Source: Eutypella sp. D-1
Lineage: Eukaryota; Ascomycota; Sordariomycetes; Xylariales; Diatrypaceae
Length of the DNA stretch: 64,000 nt
Direction: 5' to 3'
Assembly: GCA_023313575.1 (NCBI GenBank)
Contig: JAJTTP010000005.1
Location: forward strand, 2,728,001-2,792,000
Shown here: positions 21,208-33,799 of the stretch, in pieces
How positions within the stretch are numbered: position 1 is the first letter of the stretch
Layout of the letters: each line of letters begins with the position of its first letter
Notes under the pieces: model-generated
Databases searched by the model: none
What the model was told of the DNA's origin: nothing
What the model saw: only the letters and a program-made list of their open reading frames with translations
Position numbers and translations under genes: made by a program

Positions 21208-22949
21208 ATGCCAGCAGCTATCAAATCCGACTCCTTGAAAAAGAGGAAACGAGACAAGACCTCTGAGAATGCAAATAAGCGACCAAAAGCAGTAGTAGAC
21301 AAGAGCCCGAATAGCGATCACGAAGATGTCGAAGATGCCGAAGATGATGATCCCCAAGCGAATATCCTGCTGTTAGAAAGCGCAATCCTAGAGTCTAAGA
21401 AAAACTACAATAATATCACTGTACTTCTCGACCTGGCGCAAAAGCAGGACGATGCAGATTCGGCTCAACTTGCGCTGGTCTCTCTCTGCAGAGTGTTCCT
21501 GCGCCTACTCGCATCCGGCGCGTTGACTCGCAAGAGTGGCCAGTCAGAGAAGGATATTGTCGTCGTGCAATGGCTCAAGGGACGGTTTGGGGATTATAAG
21601 AAATTGGTCATTCATGCACTCCTTCAAGAGGACACCGCATCAACTGCCTTAACCCTGGCCATGCGCGTCCTCAAAGCAGAAAGCCAGTATCTCAGCGACA
21701 AGGCCGAATATAGTTTCCCCAAGGTGTTTCTCAAGGACATCGTGGGAGCTCTTGTTGACGGGGGTCCGGAGAGCGAGGACGTGCGCCAGGAATTCTGCGA
21801 GAAATTTCTCGGCGAATTTGCCGACGTCCGATTCTATGCCTTCAGTGCCTTGAAGGAGATCCTTTCCGAGCCATCTTCTTCCTCCAAGACTGCGGTCCTA
21901 TTTGATAGCGCCTTCGACATATTATCCTTCTTCGAAGATTTCCCTGATTCCAAAGATGATCTGGGAACATTCTATGTCAGCCCTCCATCCAAGAAGGGCC
22001 ACCCAGTAACCTCCCTCACACAGCAAAAGAAGCAGGCCCAGGAAGCTTGGTTAGCTTTGTTGAGTCTGGGCCCTAATCGAGATCAAAGAAAGAAGGTCCT
22101 TGAAATCATGACCACATCCATAGCCCCGTGGTTTACGAGGCCTGAACTACTAATGGATTTCTTAACCGACTCCTACAATTCAGGCGGTGCAACTTCACTA
22201 CTCGCGCTCTCTGGTGTCTTCTACCTCATACAGGAGCGCAACTTAGATTACCCATCCTTTTATCGCAAGTTGTATTCCTTGTTGGATGCGGATGTCCTGC
22301 ATTCAAAACACAGATCCCGCTTCCTGAGACTACTGGACACGTTCCTATCTTCAACACACCTTCCAGCCGCCCTTGTAGCGAGTTTCATCAAAAGGTTAAC
22401 TAGGCTCTGTCTCAATGCCCCTCCCGCAGCTATTGTCGCAGTGATACCTTGGATATACAATCTCTTCAAGAAACACCCACAATGCACTTTCATGATTCAC
22501 CGTGAGGTTCGAAGTCCTGAAGAAAAGGCATCCATCGAAGAAGCAGGCTTCGAAGATCCTTTCATTGCCGACGAGGGTGACCCTATGGAGACGCAAGCCA
22601 TTGCCAGCTGTCTTTGGGAGGTGGTCCAGCTACAGTCCCATTACCACCCGAACGTTGCAACCATTGCCAAGATCATCTCTGAGCAGTTCACGAAACAGTC
22701 ATACAACATCGAGGATTTCCTAGATCACTCGTACAGCAGTGTAAGTAGAGGACCCCTCCGTGCTTTGAATGATGATGGCGTATATTCAGTTACTGACAAG
22801 TCATCTAGCTCCTCGAGGCAGAGATATCGAAACAGGTCAAGAAACCACCCGTTGTAGAGTTCATGATACCGAAGAGGGTATTCTTACCACAGGACCCTAG
22901 CTTAGGAGTTGAAGACGGACTCCTTGCCCGGCTATGGGACTTTCAGTGA
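21208..22949 (+). CDS. NOC4: Nucleolar complex protein 4 (CBF/MAK21 family)
   Basis: Ribosome biogenesis factor that works with Nop14 in 40S subunit maturation and export in the nucleolus. Exons 21208-22740 and 22809-22949 (68-bp intron) encode 557 aa, close to yeast Noc4. A basic, nuclear-localisation-like N-terminus (LKKRKRDKTSENANKRPK) and an acidic stretch (SDHEDVEDAEDDD) precede an alpha-helical repeat body. The CBF/Mak21 region lies at about residues 310-500 (VFYLIQERNLDYPSFYRKLY, FLRLLDTFLSSTHLPAALVA, LCLNAPPAAIVAVIPWIYNL), and the typical end is the LARLWDF motif. The terminal exon is short (47 codons). The upstream in-frame ATGs at 21163 and 21178 were not chosen because the Met at 21208 (MPAAIKSD) best begins the conserved basic region. 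Confidence 0.94.
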
Positions 22950-25700
22950 TGTAGGCCTAGTCCTATGATCATACAAGTCTGACGCGACTATCGTGGTACC
23001 TACGGATGGCCGGCCCAAGCAGTACTATCTTCGAAGAAGCCAGGAGGGAGTGTGCAGTCTAGAGTCACATACCCCCTGAGGACCAGTAATCGACGTTTGC
23101 AACATATGCGAAAGTTATACACATCATACCTCAGTTTACAAGACTTATATAAGCCGCGCCTGTACTCTGGAGCAGCTGGCTGGTGTTACGGTGCTACTGA
23201 ACACCTCTTATCACTACACACCCTTCATGCGATTGTACTACACCTCGCGTCATCTAGACACGATGATGCGATACATTAGACAGCATACAACTATATGATA
23301 TCACGGCCAGGCCGCTTCCTCTTGAAGCCACTTAACCCAACGTATGGTATAGCATGAAAGCGCGATCTTGACCCTCGAAACAATCAAAGGAATAGTGTTC
23401 AATGGCTACTCAATGGTGGCACGGCACGGCACGGTACCCAGCGCCTTATGCTGATCCAGGGGCAATGAAACACAATTGTCCTATGAAGAGAGGCAATCGT
23501 AGTTCAATTCTCAATGGGAAGTCACCCGCCCTCGATCTGTGCCTGCCCAACGCGCCGTAAACCGGTCGGTCATGGCTAGTGACTCACGATCAACCAGTAA
23601 ATACCGACTTCGGGATATAGGAGATCGGAGGCGGGGCAATGAAGAGTTAGCAATCCCGTCCTCGCGGAAGGAACAGGAGTCCTAGTATGGTTTCATGTTT
23701 TAACAGCGATAACTCCTTTTGGTTTGATGGAATAGTGCCCGACATAGCCGTCACACGTGATGTCACCGGCTGTCTCTATGGACAAGAGAGCGCCTCACTC
23801 ACACACTGGGGGGTGCGAGTAACCGGCAAAGCAAGGGGCAGATCTGAGAATGCCTGATCGTATTTGTTCGGATACGGACCAAGGCCCACGGCTTCCTGTC
23901 AGAGGGTGTGTCCTCGTCGGCCATTAAGTTAGACCATCTTCTGTGTGCAGGTTGCATCTACATACGGCAGCTACGGCAGCTGCGGCAGCTACTATGTACA
24001 CCAAACCTATACACAATTGAGACCCATACCACAAATGCACAATACGCTTCGTTCTCAGATTGCCGAGAGTGACATGAAACTAATCCACCCTGGCAATTCG
24101 GGCATTAATGTTTTGTTGCGTCCTGAATACTTGGGCCAGTCAAAATAGGACTGATTGGGTCCCTATGGAGAAATGGGGAACGGGAGCTCTTCACCGCTGC
24201 TATGACTCTTCACTTTTACCAATTATGGTCAATTCCCAGACAGGCTCGCCCACACCTTGTCGAGCCAGACCCAGAAAAAACTCCCCCCAGCTGAAAACTA
24301 AACTCGAGGGCTCGAAAGGGTACTCGCTAGTTACCTGTCGAACGGGCTTTTCACATCACGCCAGAAGAGCTGTATGGCCCGTGGTGATATGTGGTAGGTA
24401 GGCCATGTCGTGTGCTTGGTGGCCGCATAAAAGCCGGCCCGCGTATCACACTCCGGATACAGTATAGCACAGTATAAAAACCACCAGATGTTCGTGCCCA
24501 ACGGGACTTGGCACACTCTGCGGTACATCTGAAGGACACCGAAAGCCGCCTGCAATGCCCGCAAACCTACCGGGCTGCACAAAGTACCTTTCTTCAAGAA
24601 CACCGTACCTCACACGTGCGTCATCAAAAGTTTGCGTTTCCGCTTCTGCTCCAATCTCCAAGCCCCGACTTGACATATTTCCGTTGCATCTTGGTTCCCT
24701 ATTCCTCCTTTTTGACGTGAACATCACCCCGTATTCAAGCCTTGGCGCGTCCGTAGGAGGCAAGCATGGCACCGCCGCCGCGACAGCGTATTACCGGCAA
24801 GGACTCTCTCTCAGATTGTGGGTTTTTGATGTCTGGCGACGAAGGAGGAGAAGAAGCGAAGGGTATAAAAAACCTAACTAAAAACTGAACCACTGTGGTA
24901 ACGCGCGCCATTCGTGGCTGGGCTCCTGGCGGCCGGCCGGAGGCTTGGGCAGTCGAGAGCCAATCACTCAGGCAGGGCGAGCAAGATCTTGCGACGGGGT
25001 TAGCCCCCATCGGCCTTTGGTGCAAGTGTTCAATAGTTTCATGTTCCTCTCTTACTTCATACATATACATATTAGTGACCATTATCGGGGGGTCTTACTA
25101 AGAATCTTTTCATTCCCCCGCCATTACAGTAGTTCTGCAACCCCGTCCCACATGTGAGGCCATCTTTTTCTTGTCTTGAATATTACCTGGCGCGCGCGTG
25201 TGGGAAAACGCGAGTTATCTTTTCCCTTATTGTGTTTTAGGGCCGGGCGGCTTCCGCCCGTCATGCTTTCGTGTCAACGCATACCTAAAGCCTTTTTTTT
25301 TTCCTCGGGCCCGGCCCGGGGTCCTTGTCACACCAGAAACTGCGAAGCCTCGGACTGACTAACGTAGTTGTTTTTTGGTACTTTGTTGTGTTGTGTGTGT
25401 GAGATCGGGCTCGAATACCTCTACCTACCTGCCTACCTACCCTGCCTTAATTGCCTGGGATTACGGTTCGATGGGGCTGCTTCGTACATCTTTTTACGGT
25501 GCGGTACGAATCGCCGTCGCCCATCTGGTGGCTGTGTGTGGGTGACTAACTAGATACAGAGGGAGACAAGACAGGCAAACAAACAAACACAAGGACCTTC
25601 CGTCATCCTTCGCGCCGTAGGCGCATCCGCTCCGCGACCTGTGAGCCAGCCACTCCGTAGGTAAATATAGATACGGTGTTTGCGTAAGTCAACCCCAGGG
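22950..25700. other. Intergenic desert, left part upstream of the bZIP gene
   Basis: No supported gene on either strand. Short overlapping frames around 24331-24881 have no domain. A small tandem repeat of (A/C)GGCAGCT units lies at 23963-23990. CACACGTGATG occurs near 23754. Confidence 0.55.
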
Positions 25701-28700
25701 ACGCTATTTCACCTCGGCCTCGGGAGGAGGGGGGGGGGGGGTGAGGGGCAGAGAAAGAGAGACACACAAGAGGGCCCGCCTACGTAATCGCTCACCTGTC
25801 AGCGCCGCAGAGCCCGCAAGGGCCAGGCTTCCGTTTGGCTGCTTCGCTTCTTGCTGCGCGTTTCAGGCAAGGAGGAGTTCAAGATCGCGGCGCTATGTAG
25901 GGTTTAGAGACGACAGCTTGGGACGAACTGGCAGATTCCGGACCCCGAGCATTGTCCATCGCTTCCCATCCATCCAGCAGGTAGGTTAGTAGGCAGGCAG
26001 ACAGACAAGAGCAACACCCAACTGGTCGCGGGCTTGGGAGGACCCCGCCCCTCGCGTGGTCAAGGGCCCCAGTATTCGCGGTCCCCCTTTGTCCATCTAT
26101 CCCATGACCCTTCAGCCTGTAAGCAGGCAGGAACACACCAGAGGGGGGACGGCGCAGTGGGCGGCACGAATAACAACAATAAACAAAAGATAGTCATAAT
26201 GAACAATAATAACATGAGGCGGGCATCATGTCATCGCCCCCCCAGGAATCGTAATGGGTATCTGATCCCTTGGGTGAATGGGGGCCACCTTGCGCGTAAT
26301 GTACGCGCGCGTTGTCGCGTCGTCTTCGCCGCCGTCCGTATGCACCAAACTGCGGCTTGGTGTGTTAGGGCGTTGAAGAGACCCAGGTGTGAAGCTTTGA
26401 AAAGTCTCGTCCTGCTCGCTAAGCCAGCCAGCCAGCCGCCCACGCCCACGCCCACCTGACAGCCCGGAGAGTTTTGTTTCTTTACCCTTCCTACAGAGCC
26501 AAGATAGCGTCATGTACCTAGTCGCGAAAAAAGAAAAAAAGTTGCCTGGTTGGGACGATCCATCTCCCGAGCTAAACCCCTTCGGCTTCTTACAGGTTAT
26601 GTGGGATGGAATGGGGTGCCCATCCACCCATCCCATCCATCAACGCCCATATGCATCGAGGTGAAAGTTGAGTCCCCTCCCTCGGTCGGTCGCACGGTCG
26701 GACGTGCAGGTAAACTACAGATGCAACTTCCACAGGTCGTTCCATAAAGCTTCCATTTCTGGAGCTCGAGAAGCCGAGGGAAGCTTCTCTTCGAACGTCT
26801 TCACCGCAAGATCGCGTTCCGGGTCCCAAAACAGGGAACAGGTGTGTACGTAAACTGGAAACGCTACCAAAAATAAAATAAATCACCAAGGAAATGAAAA
26901 GGAAGGAAAAGCAAAGATACCAGGAATACATAATCAACAACCTAGAGTACGTAGTATGTAGAGTTAGTGATCCATGGTGTTTTTAGCATCACGCCAGTCG
27001 GACGCGGGCTGTGTTCCGGGGCTGAAACTATCGCGCCGTACATGGAAAAAGAGGATTTTTCTCTAACAAGATCTTACTAAAAAAGCCAAAACCTTTTTCT
27101 TACCTGCCTTATGGAACACCTAAAACCGGCCTCGCATTTTCCATGGGTATATAACTCCGTACACTACTTTTATGTAGATAGATAGGACTAGGCCAAAACA
27201 TTGCGTATCCACCATCATGGGCGGTCAGGAAGCCCCCCTCGCGCAACGTCACTGGCCCAGACCCCCAGGCCGACATGGAAATTCTGCACTTTTCACGATG
27301 ACAAAAATTGGGAACGTTGGAGACCAGGTGGGGGTGAGGGGTGTGTGTGAGAGTGTGTGAAAAATGTCACAGGTTCTGAAGTCTTGGTCTGATTGTTCCC
27401 CATCGAGGCACTTCTCGTGCCGGCACCGAGGTGAGCAAAAGGGACCAATATTTTTTTCTTTTCGAGGGCGGCGAGTAGGCAGGTTTAGCGGACAGGCAAG
27501 CAAGGTGCTTTTTTAGCACGCTGGAGACAACGTCCGGCCAGACCCTCAATCTCTGCCGATGATGCAGGCGGGAAGACCGAAAATCGAGATCTAAAATCCG
27601 AAACGGGGGCGCGTGCTTGTTGGGCGGGACCGGACTGCAGACCTCGTTTCTTGACCTGATCAGGGGGCCAGAGAGAGCACTTACCGTCCGTTGGTGAGGA
27701 GATATCGGACGAAGGATATATCACCTTGGCTAAGTAGGTTGGTAGGTATGTATGTAGGTAGGCGGCGTATGACGAAAGTCACGACCTGTAGGGGGGCGTG
27801 AAGAGCCTCAGACGCGTTCGGGCTGCAAGTCTCACACCATCCGACCCAAGCCACAGTTTGGTTCATACAGGGCCGAGGTGTTGTTAACACGGGTCATGTG
27901 ATATTGGTGGACGGTAGATGGGATGCTACCACCACCCAGAGCTCCAAACTATGCTGCTATCATGCAAGCCGCCTGCTCGTTGGTACGGTACCATTGATCA
28001 CTATCATCATCGGTCATCGGTCATCATCCATAATATCTACCTAGGTACCTATATAGATAAGTCCTTTGCATCTTGGCTAGCAAACACCAGGAGAGCCTCC
28101 AGATCATCCCAAGTAGTTATCTATCATGTTTTATTGTAGCTCTCTCACTCTCGCCCCCTCGGGCCCCCCTCTCTCTCTCGCGGAAGATTGTCCGGTGGGA
28201 ATTCCTAAACCTGTTTGATGGCTGGCATATAGCATGATTATACGGCGATGGTCGAGATAAGGCCCCTATCACAGCGCAGATGGGCAGAAGATCTGACGAT
28301 TAGCTAACACGCCTAAGGAGCACGGAATGCGCATCTCGACCCAAGTCCTAGGGAGGTAGTTACTTCATCTAGTTACATACTTACTTACCTAGGTAAGGAG
28401 TTCCAGTAGTTAGCAAGGAAATAGAAAACCAAATACTTGTATTAAAAAAAATTCATATGGATCTTGGGACGAGTTGCGTCGTCGCCTTGCCTTGCGTTGC
28501 GCGGCGCCCGGGGCGCGTCTTCCTCTCTAATAACCTTGGAAGGTTTCCATATATTGGATGGGGTCCCCCTCCCCGATGTCCCAATGAGCTGGTCCGGTCT
28601 ATCGGGAAGATGGTCTATTTCAGAACCTCGAAGTGGGCTTTTCTTTTTGTTTTCTGTTTGGTGGATGTCGCGGGTTTTGCGGGCGTTGCGGGCTTCTGCC

Positions 28701-30860
28701 TCGGGCTGCTCTGAAGGGGTTTTAAAAAAAGCTCTCCAGGGCTAGAGCTTCTTCTAGTTTAGCAGTGGAGGGAAGGCGGGGTGGGAGGCTTGTCTGCCGC
28801 GAAGTTACTGGGCAGCTGTTTCTTGTCACCCCCACCCCAGTGCTGAGCCCTTCTGAGCTCTCTTGAGCAATAGGATGCTTAGGATGGCCTGCAGAGAGGT
28901 TCCCGTGGGCTGGTTAGGTAGCAATAAGATGCACCTAAGTATGGTCGTTTGATGCCCAACCTCCTTCCTACCTACATCTTAGTAGTAACCTGGCAGAGCT
29001 AAGGTAGATAGGTACCTGTGAGGTTGTATGTAGTATATAGGTACATGGTATACCTTTGAGATGGGATGTTTGTATGCCTGTATGTACATAAATCTATGTA
29101 GGTATGTATATCTATAGAGGTAGAAGTAACTGCCCAAACTGTTTAGAGTATGTATATGCCTACATCCAAGTACCTAGGTCCTTAGGTAGTTACCTAGATA
29201 CTTACCTAAGACTCCCTAGGTAAGTCGTTCACTGGAGTGCCCAGGTGGTCATGCTGTTGGTCCGTTGATGTCCAGTCTTGTCCCGTTTTGGCGGGTGGGG
29301 TTTCCCGGTTCTCGAGGCCCGTTACGGTTGCAGTGATCACCGTTTTCCCGAGGATCGGTCGTCTCTAGGTGGTCAAGAGAAAGTCGCCCAGGCGCCGTCC
29401 CGTCGGCTTAGCGGCATTTCACAACTCCGTCAGTCTTCTATTCTACCCAGCCAAGCCAACCCGTCCAAATCGTCCAATCGTGCCTTTGCTGACCGATGCT
29501 TTGTGGGCGCTGAACGGAGACTCTCCAAATCGTTACCTGCTTTTTTCTTACTCTTGTTTTACACCTACCTACACATACCTAACCGTTATCTGGAGGGAGG
29601 AACAAAAACGTACGGTACCTGTACCTCACCCAACGTAGCCAATACGGACAGTCTTAACGCTCGTGACCGTCCCGCCAGGCCACTGGGCCGCTGGGCTTGC
29701 TGGGCCACCTTTCTCACAGGCACCCCGATTTGATAGGCGATCATTGGATGAGCCTTCACGACATCTCTGACATTATACGCTGCCCCGGTTTGTCCCAAGA
29801 CGCTTTTTTTCCTTTGACCATCGGATCCGTCTGACGTCTCCCCCGCCCAGGTACAGACGACAAGACAAGATGCCGCAGTACACAGTCAATAGTGCACTGG
29901 GGGCCCGTCTAGATGCTGGATGTAAATGCAAATGCAAAATGCACCCGGCAATCTTTAATCTTCTGTCTCTCTCTTTCTCTCTCTCTCTCTTACCCCCAAG
30001 TCATCAAAAAGTTGGTTGAGCTAAATGAGTTTTATATGTAATCGTACCTAATCATGGCATGCTACTACTGTACGTGTTAAGCTATGTAGAGGTAGTCGTG
30101 GAGTGAAATATGTAGGTCGACACACTCTTTTCGCTTGCGCATATACTGGCATACAAAACGTATAGTGAAAAAGAGGAAGAAAACCAGGGGGGAGGGGGGA
30201 AGGAGGGGGACTGTTGCCCGGTTTTCGAGTGGTCAGCAATTCTTCTTGGCGACGTCTAATGATCGGAACCGCAACCATTCTGCCCATTTCGCTGCCACAC
30301 CCTGATGTACTATATGCGGTGACCAACCCGAGTCTACAGATACATCCATGAATAGTAGTTACAGTACCTACCAACCGACTTACGCACATAGTACCCAGAC
30401 ACCCTTTTTACCAAGCCCACCCGCCGGAACTGACGACAACATTCCCGTTCGTCAAACCGTAACTAGGCCTGATAGGTAGTACTAACGACCTTCTGGTCAG
30501 TCTCGCAGACGTTGCTCCCTTCCCCACTACCAAGGTACGGTACTATCAAGACCATGATAGAATACAGGAATACATGATCCTAGGTATGTATCGTCAAAAA
30601 CGACGTTACGGACACCCCCGTTGCTGTAGAGTCGCCCAGTCAAGAGCGATCGAGCGAGCGAAAGAAAGCATATGTGAGTAAGAAAGAGGCAAGGAGAAAA
30701 GCGAATCCTTGGAGACGTTAGCGAAGAAATCGTAAGAGAGAGACCTCGACCCAGGCCTAGTTGGTCACATAGTAACGTCTATCGAACCTGGAAACCAGGA
30801 CCCTCTCTCTCTCTCTCTCTCTCTCTCTGCTTAAGAACTGATCCGCTGCGGTGCCCGTCG
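25701..30860. other. Intergenic desert, right part upstream of the bZIP gene
   Basis: About 5 kb without a convincing gene. It holds a G13 run at 25729-25741, ACCTAGGTA-type islands at 28374-28397 and 28975-29225, TAGGTATGTATG-like repeats near 27735-27765, and a CT microsatellite at 29964-29990. Frames such as 26034-26459, 29278-29733 and 30048-30389 have no recognisable domain or splice partners. Whether the region encodes non-coding RNA or upstream regulatory elements cannot be judged from sequence alone. Confidence 0.5.
30803..30828 (+). repeat. (CT)13 microsatellite
   Basis: An uninterrupted CT dinucleotide run about 40 bases upstream of the probable TATA box of the bZIP gene; such pyrimidine tracts are common in strong fungal promoters. 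Confidence 0.9.
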
Positions 30861-30866
30861 CCACCA

Positions 30867-31957
30867 TATAAGACTTGAAATTCTTATAAATCACACAGGG
30901 ACTGGTAACCGAGAGCAGAGGAGCATCAAAGCTTTAAGACCAAGCGTACAAAACGACGCCAAAGTATCAATCACTCTTGCTTATCATTCTCTTCATCCAT
31001 ATATATATTACCGTGACCTTACACAATCTCATTTTCCAGCCAGGTCATACGATCTTGCCAAGGAAGAGAGGGAAGAAGGGGCTATTACCTTAGAAAACTC
31101 ATCTCTTGTCATTTTTTCCCCCTAAATTTCTTTTTCGTGTGTAATATTCTTACCCAGACCGGGTAACTATCGTGTTGCAGGGCTGTACTGCCAAGAAAAA
31201 CATCAGGTACACATATCTGGACGTATCTAGACTTTTTTCAGTATACAACCGAAGGCCATGTAAGTCAAGACCGTTTTCATTTCCCACCTCCATATTTTCC
31301 AAGAAAGAAAAGAGTACCAAAAAAAAAATCCCGATTCATCCCGCCCACTTAACTTACATACTAAGTACTTACTTTCTCTTCCCCACCACTTCCCCTCCCA
31401 CCTTAAATCACCCCTGCTTACGCTCTAACTACTTTGTATATGGTATGCTACTCTTATCATTGTACCGCACCTTTATTATCAAGACATTTCCCCCCTCTCT
31501 TCCGCTATCTGCTTCTTTATACATCGCCTATCTTTTCATACATAGGCATATATTGAGCTTCCAACCTTTGGGCTCATACTTCTGAATCATCATCATCATC
31601 ATCATCACACATCGTCTCAAACGTCTCATCTTCTATTCATCCGCAGTCCTCTCTCACATATTAAAACGCTTGCTGTTTTTTGAGAGACAGGCATTATTCA
31701 AACTATTTTCTCCATTCCGCTACCACACCCACTTTGAGACGCATTAGAAGAAAAGCTGTAGAGCTATCTCCTCGCTTTACTTCACCGCTCGCTCTGCGTA
31801 TACTAATCTCCATCCTACACATAGAGCGCAAATTCGATTCTTCTTCGACCATTGCACGGACATTTTGTTTCTCTGTCCCCTCCCCCAGACTCAAACCCAC
31901 TCTCACTTCTCATACCCGCACCTCACACATACATATTCACACACACAAAGACCTGCA
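30867..31957 (+). promoter_or_regulatory. Putative core promoter and long leader of the bZIP gene
   Basis: TATAAG at 30867-30872 sits just 3' of the CT run. If it is the TATA box, the leader to the ATG at 31958 is about 1 kb. The leader is very pyrimidine-rich. It carries several upstream ATG frames (for example 31172-31585 and 31680-32006, the latter overlapping the main start) and a (CAT)7 run at about 31587-31607. Long leaders with uORFs are common for fungal regulators and could allow translational control; introns within the leader are possible but not assigned. Confidence 0.45.
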
Positions 31958-33799
31958 ATGGTCTCTCCATTCCAGATGCAGCCCTTCTACAGGCAAAACG
32001 CATTAACGGTTGACACCGCACAGAAGTTCTTCGACGAGGAAGACACAGCCATCCTTGATGACAACATCTTGGATCACAGTGGCATTGACTCGGGCTTAGA
32101 GTTATCACCTCCCATGGCCGGTAGCCGGAGAGATTCGTTTGCTGTCTCATCATCCCTGTTCTCTCCCAAGACAGAGGCTTGGGAATCCGTCGATATGCAG
32201 TCAGTTCCTTCGAATAACCCATTCTTGGAGCCGCAGCATAGCAACAATCCCTTCATGCGAGCCGATCAGTCCCAAGCCACCTACGCGGCCCAGCCGCAAC
32301 CATGGTCCATGGGTCAGGGCTCCGGCACCTGCACTCCGTTGCAGTACGATGGTCTTGACAACGGCTACGAAGTCAACCAATCCATCTTCCAGCGCCCGGT
32401 TCAGATGCAGACCCCCTTCAGCAACCCTGCTAGCCAGGTACCTCTCTTCTCTAGCACTAACCCCTCCATTCCGACCTCCCCGCAGAAGGACTGGATGGGG
32501 CAGGACTTGAAGAACCAGCCGCTGGGCAAGCGCATGCGACCAGACAGCCCCGCTATCAGGTCGCACAACGAGCTGCGCCGTGGCGATGGCATTCGGAAGA
32601 AGAATGCTAGGTTCGATATTCCTGTTGAGCGCAACCTCCACAACATCGATCAGCTCATCGCCCAGTCGAATGATGAGCAGGAGATTAAGGAGCTCAAGCA
32701 ACAGAAGCGTCTGCTCCGTAACCGCCAGGCCGCCCTCGACTCGCGACAGAGGAAAAAGCTCCACACGGAGCGGCTGGAGGATGAGAAGAAGCAGTTCACG
32801 GCCATCATCACCACGATGGAGGAGGAGATGGCCGAGCTCAACATGAAGATGCAACAGTTGAACCGTGAGAAGGACTTCTACGAGTCACACATTGAGAACC
32901 TTAGGATGGAGAAGGAGGACATGATCCAGAGCCACACCATCGAGACGGGGGAGCTGCGCAAGAAGATCACCGTCCTGACCGACCACGTCCAGAGACTCGA
33001 GAACGCGGCGATGCCGAGCAACACTGGCTTCGCCAACGGCTTTAACGAGCTCGAGGGCATGACGATGGATGCGTCGTGGGATAACATGGGCTTCACGGGC
33101 GACTTCCCCATGGAAATGGAAGTCAAGCAGGAGATGCAGCTCACCACCACGAAGAAGCCCGAGGTCAACCTACCCACGGACGTCGAGAAGCCCGCCGCCC
33201 AGGGTGGCCTCCTCTTCATGCTCTTCCTCGTCGGCGCCTTTGTCCTGTCCAACAGGTCCACGCCACAAATTCCCCGTGTGTCCGAGGATGTGCGGGAAGC
33301 CTCCGCAACGCTTCTCGACAACATTTTCAAGGATCACGGTGTTGCCAACGCCCCCGAGAACGCTATGGTTCCTTCCGCTCCTCAGCCCTCGGGTACTGCC
33401 GACTGGACGTCGACGGCCTCCATGTCCATGGCTAGCCAGAGCGTGGATGGCGTCGCCCCTTCCATGCTCGGTGAGCTGCATGATTCCCTTACCCAGCCGA
33501 CGCAGGAGCAGACGAACGAACAGCTGTTCTCCCTCTCCGCGGCGCAGTATAACGGAATCAACGACCAGAGTTTCATGCGGAATCCGCCGGCGCGCCCCCA
33601 GGGCCGGCGCAACCTCGCGGAAGCGCTCGCGAGTATGCGCAGCGGTGAGAAGCAACAGTCGGCTTCGGAGGTGTATACGAGATCGCTACTCTGGGACCAG
33701 ATACCGGGCGACGTGGTCAGGAATTTTGCCAAGATGGTGGCGGAGTGCAACAGCGCCGAAAACAACGGGCAGCAACCGCTCAGCGACGCGAACACGTAA
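31958..33799 (+). CDS. meaB: bZIP transcription factor, MeaB-like, with a hydrophobic segment
   Basis: Predicted DNA-binding regulator. A single exon encodes 613 aa. The basic region at about residues 249-268 reads KRLLRNRQAALDSRQRKK and keeps the invariant N-x7-R of bZIP proteins. It is followed by a coiled coil to about residue 345 (LHTERLEDEKKQ... LRKKITVLTDHVQRLENA). The Ala-Leu-Asp before the SR pair and the overall order recall MeaB of Aspergillus and Fusarium, a factor in nitrogen metabolite repression; this family call is from memory and not searched. Residues about 416-433 (GGLLFMLFLVGAFVLS) are strongly hydrophobic and could be a membrane segment or a buried helix. The N-terminus has NPF repeats (SNNPFL, SNNPFM) and Gln/Pro/Ser-rich activation-like stretches. 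The start at 31958 is chosen over an in-frame ATG at 31865, which encodes only low-complexity His/Thr-rich sequence. The gene stands alone between two large deserts. Confidence 0.8.
   Translation: MVSPFQMQPFYRQNALTVDTAQKFFDEEDTAILDDNILDHSGIDSGLELSPPMAGSRRDSFAVSSSLFSPKTEAWESVDMQSVPSNNPFLEPQHSNNPFMRADQSQATYAAQPQPWSMGQGSGTCTPLQYDGLDNGYEVNQSIFQRPVQMQTPFSNPASQVPLFSSTNPSIPTSPQKDWMGQDLKNQPLGKRMRPDSPAIRSHNELRRGDGIRKKNARFDIPVERNLHNIDQLIAQSNDEQEIKELKQQKRLLRNRQAALDSRQRKKLHTERLEDEKKQFTAIITTMEEEMAELNMKMQQLNREKDFYESHIENLRMEKEDMIQSHTIETGELRKKITVLTDHVQRLENAAMPSNTGFANGFNELEGMTMDASWDNMGFTGDFPMEMEVKQEMQLTTTKKPEVNLPTDVEKPAAQGGLLFMLFLVGAFVLSNRSTPQIPRVSEDVREASATLLDNIFKDHGVANAPENAMVPSAPQPSGTADWTSTASMSMASQSVDGVAPSMLGELHDSLTQPTQEQTNEQLFSLSAAQYNGINDQSFMRNPPARPQGRRNLAEALASMRSGEKQQSASEVYTRSLLWDQIPGDVVRNFAKMVAECNSAENNGQQPLSDANT

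Noticed and set aside
32201..32854. 217-aa minus-strand open frame
   Set aside because: Antisense shadow of the bZIP gene; the leucines and histidines derive from the complementary codons.
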